A DNA stretch of 7,864 nucleotides, taken from the NCBI GenBank assembly GCA_021151615.1, contig JAGKXA010000202.1, positions 1-7,864 on the forward strand, read 5' to 3'. Below the pieces are notes generated by a model. That model searched no databases, was not told the DNA's origin, and worked only from the letters and a program-made list of their open reading frames with translations. The stretch comes from Cellvibrionaceae bacterium (lineage in GTDB: Bacteria; Pseudomonadota; Gammaproteobacteria; Pseudomonadales; Cellvibrionaceae). Positions 1-7,175 of this stretch are shown one piece after another. The number at the start of each line of letters is the position of its first letter. Position 1 is the first letter of the stretch. The translations under genes and the position numbers were made by a program.

Positions 1-1
1 G

Positions 2-373
2 GAAGAGGAGCTGCTCTATCCCGCCAGTACGCAGGTGGCGGTGTACGTGTCCATGGATTTGGGTGCTTTCTTTAATTTGGATGCAATCAAACTGGAAATT
101 GATGGCCAATTGGTAGCGAGCGAACTCTACACTGACAAGCAAACCAAGGCCCTGTTTCGCGGCGGCGTGCAGCGTTTGTATGTCGGTAATTTAAAAACCG
201 GCGAGCATGAAATCAGCGCCTTTTTTACCGGGCGCGGCCCGCAAAAAGATTACAAACGCGGCGCAAAACTGGTGATCAGCAAAGCGCAAGATCCGGTAGT
301 GCTGGAATTGCGCATAGTGGATTCTACCGCGCAGTTGCAACCGGAATTTACTATTAAGCAATGGCAAATGTAA
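2..373 (+). CDS. Conserved beta-rich protein of unknown function, 3' part (5' end outside window)
   Basis: The reading frame is open from base 2 to the TAA at 371-373, giving 123 residues with no stop upstream, so the true start lies before the window. The GTG at 35 is merely an in-frame Val in the strand that runs VAVYV and is unlikely to be the start. The visible part alternates hydrophobic and polar residues in short strands (VAVYVSMD, IKLEIDGQLVAS, QRLYVGNLKTGEHEISAFF, PVVLELRIVD) with Gly/Asn turns, as in an immunoglobulin-like or other beta-sandwich domain. No catalytic motif, membrane segment or DNA-binding helix-turn-helix is visible. The stop overlaps the next gene, so it is probably the upstream member of the same operon, and a periplasmic role in the same machine is my inference. 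Whether it carries a signal peptide cannot be seen. The family is not one I can name. Confidence 0.8.
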   Translation, partial: EEELLYPASTQVAVYVSMDLGAFFNLDAIKLEIDGQLVASELYTDKQTKALFRGGVQRLYVGNLKTGEHEISAFFTGRGPQKDYKRGAKLVISKAQDPVVLELRIVDSTAQLQPEFTIKQWQM

Positions 374-2322
374 TGCGTGCCGCTGCGCTCTTTCGGCATC
401 AATCGCTCGTGCTTGCACTGGCGAGCCTCGCCTTTTTTCCGGGCGTAGAGGCAAAAGAAAAGATGAAAACCTCAGTGGCAGATTTACGCTACGGTGTAGC
501 GCTCTACCACTATTACCAGCAGGATTATATTCCAGCGCTCTCTGAACTCATGGTCGCTGACACACGCGATGGGATTCAGGGTCACAGCGATAATCCGGAA
601 TTGATTGCCGGCGGCATCAGCCTCGCGTTTGGTATGCAGCATCACGCAGAAAGTGTATTCACCACTATATTGCAAGATGAACGTCGCCCCGAGCATGTTC
701 GCGATGCGGCCTGGTTTTATTTAGGCAAATTGCATTACATTCGCGGGGATCAGGCAGCGGCAGAACAAAGTTTTGCGCGCGTCAGTAGCAACTTTAAACC
801 GTCCCTACGCGCACAATTGCAGGCGCTGCAATTCAATATTCGCATTCGTAACAATAATTTTGCCGAGGTCAAACCCGAGGACCTTGACGAATTGCGCAGC
901 TGGAATCCCTACGCACTTTATAACCTCGGTGCGGCTCATGCTCGTGCTGGCAACTTTAAAAGTGCGCAGGAATTTTTCGAAGAGCTGGCGGATATCGACA
1001 TTTCTGATAACCCTTCGCGTCAGAAAGAAGAATGGGCGCTGCAAGATAAAGCCTATACCGCACTCGGCTATTCATTCCTGGCGGAAAAAAAATACCGCGC
1101 GGCAATTCGCGAATTCACCAAAGTACGTTTGGATGGTCCGCTCGCCAATCAGGCATTGCTTGGCTACGGTTGGGCGGCCGTTGCGCAAGAGGAATACGCC
1201 GTTGCGCTTAAGCCCTGGCAGGTATTGCGCCAGCGCAGTTTAATGCAACCAGCGGTGCAGGAATCGCTACTTGCCATTCCTTACGCTTACGAAAAGCTTG
1301 ATGCGCAGGGAGAAGCCGTTAAGGAATATCACACCGCTGAAGAACTACTTGCGCGTGAAATACAATTAATTCGCGAGATGCGCGCAACTCTTACGCAAGG
1401 TGAATTACTGACTCTGGTTGGCAGCGAAGCATTTTCCGATAAAGAGGCAAAAAAAATTCTGCGCGGTGATGGAACGGCGCAGGGTGCACCTACGGCGGTT
1501 ATTACCGACGATGGACAAAATTGGCTTAAGTTGGATAAAACCAGCGTGATAAAAACACGCTCAGCTTACTTAAATGAATTGTTTGCCAAAAATTCATTTC
1601 AAACCTCTGTGCTCGATCTGCGCGATTTGCTGCGCATCCAAAGACTCTTGCTGCAATGGCAACCCAAGCTGGATGCCTATCGCGAACTGTTGCTGGAAAA
1701 GCAAGCCAGTCGTAGTCGTCACGAGCAACAAAGTGCACAGCAAGTATTGGCCAATAAACAACAGGCCTTAAGCGCTGAGCGAGATCAGCTTGCCGCGCGT
1801 GTGCAAACCATCGCAAGCGCCGAAAATTATATCGCCCTTGCTGATGAGGAAACTCGTGCGCTTTACCAGCGGATCGAGCGCGGCGAAAAAACTATCCAGC
1901 AAATGCAAGCGGCCGGGCAAAATACGGTGGAAGCAGAAACTCGCTTGAAGATGTTTAAAGGTATTTTGCTCTGGCGTGCGGCCCAAGCATTTCCAGAGCG
2001 TATGGCGGAGCAACAGGCAGAGCTGAAAACAATTGATGATGCACTGGCGAATATTGTTGCAACTCGCCAGCGCATTGAAGAAGTGACCTTCACCAGTATG
2101 GATATTCAACCGGTACTGGTACGTTTGGATGTGTTGCGCAAGGATGTAAATAATAATTTGCAGCACACCGAACAATTAATTGACCAGCAGAGCGCCAGCT
2201 TGCGTGAGCAAGTGGATGCGCAGCTTGCAACCCATGAAAAGCGTCTGAACAATTATCTCGCACAAGCGCATCTTGCGGTGGCGCGTTTGTATGATGCCGA
2301 ATTGAGGAAACAACCTGAATGA
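361..2322 (+). CDS. Exported TPR-repeat protein with C-terminal coiled coils (Glt-type envelope machine component)
   Basis: This 653-residue protein starts with a signal peptide: a short basic start (Arg6, Arg12), a hydrophobic core at about 15-26 (SLVLALASLAFF), and a likely type I cleavage after VEA at residue 31. There is no lipobox, so a soluble periplasmic protein is expected. TPR-like helix pairs follow at about 39-67, 116-141, 182-211, 230-290 (two units) and 301-330, each with the small/aromatic/Gly pattern, for example YNLGAAHARAGNFKSAQEFF. From about 455 to the end it is Gln/Glu/Leu/Ala-rich and coiled-coil-like, with few Pro or Gly (about 457-545 and 587-645). TPR arrays are protein-docking scaffolds, so I infer a periplasmic assembly or force-transmission role. 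The ATG at 361 overlaps the previous gene by 13 bases. An alternative ATG at 373 overlaps its stop as TAATG and gives an equally good signal peptide; neither has a clear Shine-Dalgarno sequence. Similarity to Myxococcus GltD/GltE is only architectural as judged here. Confidence 0.9.
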   Translation: MANVMRAAALFRHQSLVLALASLAFFPGVEAKEKMKTSVADLRYGVALYHYYQQDYIPALSELMVADTRDGIQGHSDNPELIAGGISLAFGMQHHAESVFTTILQDERRPEHVRDAAWFYLGKLHYIRGDQAAAEQSFARVSSNFKPSLRAQLQALQFNIRIRNNNFAEVKPEDLDELRSWNPYALYNLGAAHARAGNFKSAQEFFEELADIDISDNPSRQKEEWALQDKAYTALGYSFLAEKKYRAAIREFTKVRLDGPLANQALLGYGWAAVAQEEYAVALKPWQVLRQRSLMQPAVQESLLAIPYAYEKLDAQGEAVKEYHTAEELLAREIQLIREMRATLTQGELLTLVGSEAFSDKEAKKILRGDGTAQGAPTAVITDDGQNWLKLDKTSVIKTRSAYLNELFAKNSFQTSVLDLRDLLRIQRLLLQWQPKLDAYRELLLEKQASRSRHEQQSAQQVLANKQQALSAERDQLAARVQTIASAENYIALADEETRALYQRIERGEKTIQQMQAAGQNTVEAETRLKMFKGILLWRAAQAFPERMAEQQAELKTIDDALANIVATRQRIEEVTFTSMDIQPVLVRLDVLRKDVNNNLQHTEQLIDQQSASLREQVDAQLATHEKRLNNYLAQAHLAVARLYDAELRKQPE

Positions 2323-5228
2323 TATTCCTCACTAAAAAATCAGCGCAGCCGCACAGCGCAACAAAAATAACCTTGCTGGCGTTAATTATTGCTGTCAGTT
2401 TTCATCTGCAAGGTTGTGGCACTTTCGGTATTGGCGATGATGGGCGCGGTAAAACACTGGCGGATTTACCTGATGCAAAAATTCCCAATGCCAAAACCAA
2501 AGTAGAAGTATTGGATATGGCGCGCATTGAGCAAAGTTATCAGCGCGCGCTCGCGGCGGCGGAAGAGCCAGCCTTGCGCCAGCAAATTATGGTGCGTATT
2601 GCTGACCTGGAGATGGCGCGCAGCGAAAAGGCGCAGTTGGATGCAACCGATATGCGCCGCCAATACGACAAACCTATCGCGCTCTACAACGAATTATTAA
2701 CTATGCAGGGCAGCGCGACGACGCCCACCAAAGGTATTCAGGCGGATCAGTTGCGCTACAAGCTGGCCAAGGCAATGTCGCTCGATGGGCGCACTGAAGA
2801 GGCCTCGGTCATCCTCGATCAATTGGCGCAAACCAATCCCGATTCGCCCTTTATGGCGGAGACACAATTTCGCCGTGCGGAGAAATCTTTTGCCGATGGC
2901 GACTACGCCGCAGCCGAGCGCAACTATGATGCGGTGGTGAAGGGCAATAATCCCGAGTTACAACAAAATGCACTTTACATGAAAGGCTGGGCGCAGTTTA
3001 AGCGCGGTGATTACGACCTTGCATTGAAATCGTTTGCCGGAGTGCTGGATCAATTAATTGGCCACGCCAGCAACCCGCAAGACGTGGATGCGGCATTAAC
3101 CGATATCGGTCCCTCCAAAGCCAATCTGGTAAAAGATACCTTGCGCGTTATGGGTTTGTCGCTGTCGTATCTGGAAGGTGCCAAATCCATTAGCGAACTG
3201 CAACTCGCGTTGGGTAGTCCTCGTGCGTACGAATATTTGCTTTACCAACAGCTCGGTCAATTGTATCTGGAGCAAAAACGCTTCACTGATAGCGCCGAAA
3301 CCTATCAACATTTTGTGCAGCACAACCCCAATTCCGATTTTGCGCCCAGCTTTAGTATTAAAGCGATTGATGTTTACCAGCAGGGCGATTTCCCCAGTTT
3401 GATCCTGCCGGCTAAACAGGAATTTGTAGAGCGTTACGGAATTAGCAGTAATTTCTGGACAGAGCGAAAAGGTGCCATTGGCGATAATGCCCTCGCCTAC
3501 TTGCATCAATCCCTGCAAGAGTTAGCGCAATACGAACATGCCCAGGCGCAGAATTTAAAGGCAACGAATAAATCTGAAGCCACTGCCGCGTTTGCGCGCG
3601 CGGCAAAATGGTATCGCGAATTTGTGCAAACCTTTACCAAAGATGCGCAGGTTGCAGAGATGACTTTTTTGTTGGCCGAATGCTTGAATGAATCGGGTGA
3701 TTTAATCCCTGCCATGGAAGCCTATGAACAGGTGGCCTACGGCTACACAGATAAATTGCGTGGTGCCGATGCCGGCTATGCGGCAATTTTAATTCCGCAG
3801 CAATTAATCCAATCAGCGCGCAGCCTACCGGATAATCGCATGGAAGAATGGCAAAATCGCAAGATACAAAATGCGTTGAACTTTGCCGATGTCTATAAAA
3901 ACGATCCGCGTGCGGTCGTTGTGCTGGCGGAAGCGGCAAATGATTTGTTGCAACAAAATCGCTATGTGGATGCAAAAAATATCGCCGAGCGGGTCATTGC
4001 CTGGCAACCACCGGCAGAAGGCTCGCTGCAATTTACCAGTTGGTTAATTCTGGGGCACAGCCGTTTTGAAACCAAAGAGTATGCCGCGGCAGAGCAGGCC
4101 TACGTGCAGGTATTAAATTTACTGCCCGCCTATGGCAAAACCGCCGGCGCGCCCAGTGCGCAGCAAGTGCGCGAGCGCATTGCGGCCAGTATTTATCGCC
4201 AGGCGGAAGCCAGCCTTGAATTTGGTGATAAGGATGCGGCGATTGCGCAGTTGCTGCGTATTACACAAGTCACGCCCGATACCGAAGTGGCCATCAAAGC
4301 ACAGTACGATGCCGGTGTTTATTTAATGGATCAGGAAAAATGGACCCAGGCGGAAAATGTGTACACCTCATTCCGTAAAAAATATCCGCAGCATTCACTG
4401 GCGGCAACGCTTCCGGCCAAAATGGTATTGATCTATCAAAACCAAAATAAATGGCAACAGGCTGCCGATGAGTTGGTGGTGATGGAGCGCACCAGTACTG
4501 ATCCGGATGTAAAACGCCAATCGCTCTATATGGGCGCAGAGTTGTACGAAAAATCGGGCAAGCTTTCACTGGCCATTGAACAATACCAGCGTTATGCCAC
4601 GCAATATCCACGGCCATTGGCCAATAACCTGGAAGCGCAATTCAAATTGACGGAATTGTACAAAGCCTCCGCCAATCGCGAGAAGCGCAATTACTGGTTG
4701 CAGAATATTGTGAATACCCACAATCGCGCGGGCAGTGAAAAATCGGATCGCTCAACCTGGTTGGCAGCAAGTGCGCAGACTGAAATTTCCCAAGCCAGTT
4801 ACGATGAGTTTGCGCGCATTTCTCTGAGCTTGCCGTTAAAAGCCAGCTTGCAGCGCAAGCGCGCGGCAATGGAAAAAGCGATCAAAGCCCAGGAGCAAAT
4901 CCTTGCCTATGGTGTGAGTGAATTTACGACCGAAGCCAGTTTTAAAATTGGCGAGGTCTATGCGCAATTGAGTCGCGACCTGATGAATTCGCAGCGACCC
5001 AAAGATCTGGATGAATTGGCACTGGAACAATACGAAATTTTACTGGAGGAACAGGCTTATCCGTTTGAGGAAAAGGCGATCGAAATCCATCAGGCCAATG
5101 CCCAGCGCAGCTGGAAAGGAACTTACGATGCCGGCGTAAAACGCAGCTTTGCGGCGCTCGCCAAACTATTACCCGGCCGCTACAACAAAACCGAAGCGCG
5201 TTTGGAGGTGAGCGATGAGATTCACTAA
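2319..5228 (+). CDS. Large outer-membrane-type TPR lipoprotein, 969 residues
   Basis: The N-terminus has a basic region, a hydrophobic core at about 17-30 (ITLLALIIAVSFHL) and a lipobox LQGC with Cys33. The +2 residue is Gly rather than Asp, which by the Lol rule predicts transfer to the outer membrane. The mature part is a long series of TPR-like helix pairs, clearest at about 181-250, 304-350, 447-480, 577-605, 625-690, 703-760 and 772-800. They show patterns such as FRRAEKSFADGDYAAAERNY and QYDAGVYLMDQEKWTQAENVY, similar in style to BamD/YbgF-type repeats. No enzyme motif is seen. The start ATG overlaps the previous TGA as ATGA, and GAGG sits about 11 bases upstream, so translation is probably coupled. 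A TPR solenoid of this size next to TolQ/TolR-type genes resembles the big Glt TPR proteins (GltD/AgmU) of Myxococcus. I infer a long periplasmic arm or scaffold linking the outer membrane to the motor. Lipoprotein and TPR calls are firm; the role is inferred. Confidence 0.92.
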   Translation: MIFLTKKSAQPHSATKITLLALIIAVSFHLQGCGTFGIGDDGRGKTLADLPDAKIPNAKTKVEVLDMARIEQSYQRALAAAEEPALRQQIMVRIADLEMARSEKAQLDATDMRRQYDKPIALYNELLTMQGSATTPTKGIQADQLRYKLAKAMSLDGRTEEASVILDQLAQTNPDSPFMAETQFRRAEKSFADGDYAAAERNYDAVVKGNNPELQQNALYMKGWAQFKRGDYDLALKSFAGVLDQLIGHASNPQDVDAALTDIGPSKANLVKDTLRVMGLSLSYLEGAKSISELQLALGSPRAYEYLLYQQLGQLYLEQKRFTDSAETYQHFVQHNPNSDFAPSFSIKAIDVYQQGDFPSLILPAKQEFVERYGISSNFWTERKGAIGDNALAYLHQSLQELAQYEHAQAQNLKATNKSEATAAFARAAKWYREFVQTFTKDAQVAEMTFLLAECLNESGDLIPAMEAYEQVAYGYTDKLRGADAGYAAILIPQQLIQSARSLPDNRMEEWQNRKIQNALNFADVYKNDPRAVVVLAEAANDLLQQNRYVDAKNIAERVIAWQPPAEGSLQFTSWLILGHSRFETKEYAAAEQAYVQVLNLLPAYGKTAGAPSAQQVRERIAASIYRQAEASLEFGDKDAAIAQLLRITQVTPDTEVAIKAQYDAGVYLMDQEKWTQAENVYTSFRKKYPQHSLAATLPAKMVLIYQNQNKWQQAADELVVMERTSTDPDVKRQSLYMGAELYEKSGKLSLAIEQYQRYATQYPRPLANNLEAQFKLTELYKASANREKRNYWLQNIVNTHNRAGSEKSDRSTWLAASAQTEISQASYDEFARISLSLPLKASLQRKRAAMEKAIKAQEQILAYGVSEFTTEASFKIGEVYAQLSRDLMNSQRPKDLDELALEQYEILLEEQAYPFEEKAIEIHQANAQRSWKGTYDAGVKRSFAALAKLLPGRYNKTEARLEVSDEIH
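5204..5208 (+). promoter_or_regulatory. Shine-Dalgarno site for the 261-residue TPR lipoprotein
   Basis: GGAGG lies six bases before the ATG at 5215, inside the 3' end of the 969-residue gene. It supports this start, which also gives a short standard lipoprotein signal. Confidence 0.75.
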
Positions 5229-6000
5229 GCGCTATTGGTTGTTGTTAGCGGGAGTGATCCTGCTGCAAGCCTGCTCGTCATCAGCACCTAAAAAATCTGC
5301 TGACAAAAAAGCGGCAGCTGATGAGGCTGTGGTAGTTGCACCTGCGGGTGCATCGATTCTGCCTGCTGGCCCGGTTACGCCCAATCCCTATTTGCAAAAT
5401 AGACCTTCAATCAGTAGTGCCGCTGCCCAGCAATTTACCAATGCCACCCGCGCCATGCGCAACAAGCAATGGCAACAGGCGGAAACCTTGTTGCAACAGT
5501 TGGTAGCGCAAAATAATAAATTCTCCGGTGCATATCTGAATTTGGGTTTGGTCTATCGCGCGCAGAAAGAAGACAAGCGGGCGGAGCAGGCTTTTATAGA
5601 AGCGATCAATGCCAACCACACCAACCTGGATGCCTACAATCAATTGGCTATTTTGCAGCGCGAACAGGGGCGCTTTAATGATGCAGAAAGCAATTATAAA
5701 AAGGCACTAAGCATTTGGCCCTTCCATGCGGAGAGTCATCGCAATATCGGCATACTTTATGATTTGTATTTCGGCAAAAATGCCGAGGCCCTGGCGCACT
5801 TCGAGGCTTACCAGCAATTGCGCGGTGATGGCGATAAGCAAGTGACCGGTTGGATTGCGGATTTGCAGCGGCGTTTGGGTATAGCACCCAAGCCCAAGGC
5901 GGCAGCACCTGCACAAGAACAACCTGGCGCGACTGAAGAATCATCCGCGTCCGCAGAGAACACCACTGAAACTCCAGCAGAGGAAGTGAGTGATGAATAA
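5215..6000 (+). CDS. TPR-repeat lipoprotein, 261 residues
   Basis: The lipobox LQAC puts the lipidated Cys at residue 20, after a basic n-region (RFTKR) and a core WLLLAGVILL. The +2 residue is Ser, predicting outer-membrane location. Residues about 21-70 form a Lys/Ala/Pro-rich linker. Four canonical TPR units follow at about 74-207, with textbook spacing in GAYLNLGLVYRAQ, DAYNQLAILQREQGRFNDA and SHRNIGILYDLYFGKNAEA. The last about 40 residues are Pro/Ala/Glu/Thr-rich, acidic and probably disordered. The fold recalls the TPR lipoprotein PilF/PilW, but the neighbours are not type IV pilus genes. The gene begins inside the end of the 969-residue gene (14-base overlap), with GGAGG at 5204-5208 six bases before the ATG, which fixes the start. 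A role as an outer-membrane adaptor of the motor complex, comparable to the small TPR protein GltE/AglT, is inferred. Confidence 0.92.
   Translation: MRFTKRYWLLLAGVILLQACSSSAPKKSADKKAAADEAVVVAPAGASILPAGPVTPNPYLQNRPSISSAAAQQFTNATRAMRNKQWQQAETLLQQLVAQNNKFSGAYLNLGLVYRAQKEDKRAEQAFIEAINANHTNLDAYNQLAILQREQGRFNDAESNYKKALSIWPFHAESHRNIGILYDLYFGKNAEALAHFEAYQQLRGDGDKQVTGWIADLQRRLGIAPKPKAAAPAQEQPGATEESSASAENTTETPAEEVSDE
5980..5985 (+). promoter_or_regulatory. Shine-Dalgarno site that selects ATG 5993
   Basis: GAGGAA lies seven bases before the ATG at 5993 but only four before the in-frame GTG at 5990. It favours the ATG as start of the small exported protein. Confidence 0.65.
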
Positions 6001-6364
6001 AATCGTGTTAATTGGCGTGTGCCTCTTCGTATTCAGTGCGCAGGCACAGGAATCAGAAAAACCGGTAGAGGCTGCATCGGCTGTTGCTTCAGCAGCAGAA
6101 AAAAAAGCGCCTGTAGCGCGTGACGAACAAGCGAGCGAAAAAAAAATGGTGCGCGAAGCCAATATTAATTTGCAAACCACAGTGACGGGCAATCAGGAGC
6201 AGCCACGGGTAATGTACATTTTGCCTTGGCAGTCACCGCTTAGCCCCGATCTGGAAATGGAGATGTTAAGCAGTCAGGAGGATGCAGTCTTCGGCCATGT
6301 TGAGCGCGACGAATTGCAACGCAGCCTGGAAGCAGCGGGTGAACTTGATTCGACCGAGCAGTAA
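5993..6364 (+). CDS. Small exported protein of unknown function, 123 residues
   Basis: An ATG at 5993 is preferred over the in-frame GTG at 5990 because GAGGAA (5980-5985) lies seven bases upstream of it. The N-terminus is a clear signal peptide: MNK, core IVLIGVCLFVF, and likely cleavage after AQA at residue 18. A Lys/Glu/Ala-rich low-complexity stretch follows (about 19-52), then a compact segment at about 53-100. Its centre, around residues 67-80 (QPRVMYILPWQ), looks like the conserved core: a hydrophobic strand ending in Pro-Trp. The tail is acidic and helical. No known domain is recognised. The gene overlaps the TPR lipoprotein by 8 bases and sits just before the motor genes, so a periplasmic accessory role in the same complex is likely but unproven. 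Two runs of 8 and 9 adenines (6099-6106, 6138-6146) lie inside it. Confidence 0.82.
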   Translation: MNKIVLIGVCLFVFSAQAQESEKPVEAASAVASAAEKKAPVARDEQASEKKMVREANINLQTTVTGNQEQPRVMYILPWQSPLSPDLEMEMLSSQEDAVFGHVERDELQRSLEAAGELDSTEQ

Positions 6365-6373
6365 TTTTTTAAT
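6345..6373 (+). promoter_or_regulatory. Candidate sigma-70 promoter in front of the motor genes
   Basis: TTGATT (6345-6350, four of six to the -35 consensus) and TTTAAT (6368-6373, five of six to the -10 consensus) are separated by 17 bases. Transcription would start near 6380, leaving a leader of about 45 bases with the GAGG ribosome site before the ATG at 6425. It lies at the end of the small exported protein gene and the start of the only clearly AT-rich gap upstream of the motor. It could allow motor expression separate from the TPR genes. AT-rich gaps often give such matches by chance. Confidence 0.3.
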
Positions 6374-6409
6374 AATTAATTTATACATTCATTGATGGTT
6401 TTCTTTTTC

Positions 6410-6413
6410 GAGG
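6410..6413 (+). promoter_or_regulatory. Probable ribosome site for the TolQ-like gene
   Basis: GAGG lies 11 bases before the ATG at 6425, slightly long spacing. No comparable purine tract precedes the alternative starts at 6392 and 6395, where the sequence is AT-rich, so the downstream ATG is preferred. Confidence 0.5.
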
Positions 6414-6424
6414 TTAATAAAGTT

Positions 6425-7105
6425 ATGGATACTCTGATTCGTTTTTTCCAAGAAGGCGGCGCCTTTATGTATCCCATCGCTGTGGTGTTGGTGGTCGGGA
6501 TTGCGATAGCCATAGAGCGTTGGCTGGTGTTGAGTTCAGCCAAAAGTGCGAATCGCCAGGCCTTTAATCGCATATTGCCGATGCTGCAGAAAAAAGATTA
6601 TGCGGGCATTGTGAATCTTGGCAAAAGTGACGATGCACCTATCGCGCGGATTATTGCGGCCGGCATTGCACGTATGAGCCAATCGCCACGCCGTGATGAT
6701 GTTGAGTTGGCGATGGAAGAAGGCGTAATGGAAGCCATGCCGCGCCTTGAAAAGCGCACCCCCTATTTAGCCACACTCGCCAACATCGCAACATTGCTGG
6801 GGTTGCTCGGAACGATTATCGGTTTGATCCAGGCATTTACTGCAGTAGCCAGCGCCGACCCGGCAGAAAAAGCCGCATTGCTGTCATCATCGATTGCGGT
6901 GGCGATGAACACCACAGCATTTGGTTTGGTTGCTGCAATTCCACTCTTGTTAGTTCACTCAATGTTGCAAAGTAAAACTACCGAAATTATCGACAGTCTG
7001 GAAATGGCTGGCGTTAAGTGCTTAAACCTGATTACCCATGTGCAGGATGTGCCGCGCAATCGCACGCAAGAAACCAGTGCGACCAAACCGCAAGCGGCGC
7101 AATAA
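6425..7105 (+). CDS. TolQ/ExbB/MotA-family proton channel subunit
   Basis: At 226 residues this is the usual length of the family. It shows three membrane segments: about 15-40 (MYPIAVVLVVGIAIAIERW), about 116-140 (TLANIATLLGLLGTIIGLIQ) and about 157-180 (IAVAMNTTAFGLVAAIPLLL), with a cytoplasmic region between the first two. The GLLGT and TTAFGL..AIP motifs are diagnostic; Thr130 and Thr164 match the pore threonines T148 and T181 of E. coli ExbB. The residue matching ExbB E176 is Val159. In this family a pentamer surrounds TolR/ExbD helices in the inner membrane and converts proton flow into movement. One TolQ-like gene followed by two TolR-like genes matches the AglR-AglQ-AglS order of content in Myxococcus gliding. 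The ATG at 6425 is chosen because the protein then starts like other members and GAGG (6410-6413) precedes it; upstream TTG 6392 and ATG 6395 would add a short, unlikely tail. Family call firm; partner process inferred. Confidence 0.95.
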   Translation: MDTLIRFFQEGGAFMYPIAVVLVVGIAIAIERWLVLSSAKSANRQAFNRILPMLQKKDYAGIVNLGKSDDAPIARIIAAGIARMSQSPRRDDVELAMEEGVMEAMPRLEKRTPYLATLANIATLLGLLGTIIGLIQAFTAVASADPAEKAALLSSSIAVAMNTTAFGLVAAIPLLLVHSMLQSKTTEIIDSLEMAGVKCLNLITHVQDVPRNRTQETSATKPQAAQ

Positions 7106-7175
7106 TTTAATCGGCAAATTGGTTAACGCTGATTATTATTAACATCTATTTAGTTGCACAGAGTGGATTCAATCT

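Noticed and set aside
773..1243. A 156-codon open frame on the + strand inside the 653-residue TPR gene
   Set aside because: Its translation is rich in Arg, Cys, His and Ile with no domain pattern, and it lies wholly inside a gene with clear TPR periodicity in another frame; it is a shadow frame.
1768..2175. Minus-strand open frame of 135 codons, and other minus-strand frames of 60-140 codons across the window
   Set aside because: All lie opposite well-supported genes, have Cys/His-rich shadow composition, and lack ribosome sites or recognisable domains.
3096..3518. Minus-strand 140-codon frame opposite the large TPR lipoprotein
   Set aside because: It is fully antisense to continuous TPR coding sequence and shows no start context, so it is treated as a chance frame.
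5215..6000. Assignment of the 261-residue TPR lipoprotein as PilF/PilW of type IV pili
   Set aside because: The fold class is similar, but no pilus gene is nearby and the acidic Pro/Ala/Glu tail and TolQ/TolR-type context fit a different complex.
6392..6424. Upstream starts (TTG 6392, ATG 6395) for the TolQ-like gene
   Set aside because: They would add a Phe-rich 10-11 residue tail unlike family members and have no ribosome site; the ATG at 6425 fits better.
6365..6424. T-run after the small exported protein gene as a rho-independent terminator
   Set aside because: Six Ts follow the stop codon but there is no convincing GC-rich stem just before them.
7106..7175. Possible promoter (TTAACG, 17 bases, TATTTA) or terminator hairpin (GTTAA ... 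TTAAC) between the TolQ-like and first TolR-like genes
   Set aside because: The hexamers match consensus only 4/6 and 3/6, and the 5-base AT-rich stem is too weak with no following T run; nothing firm is seen in this 70-base gap.
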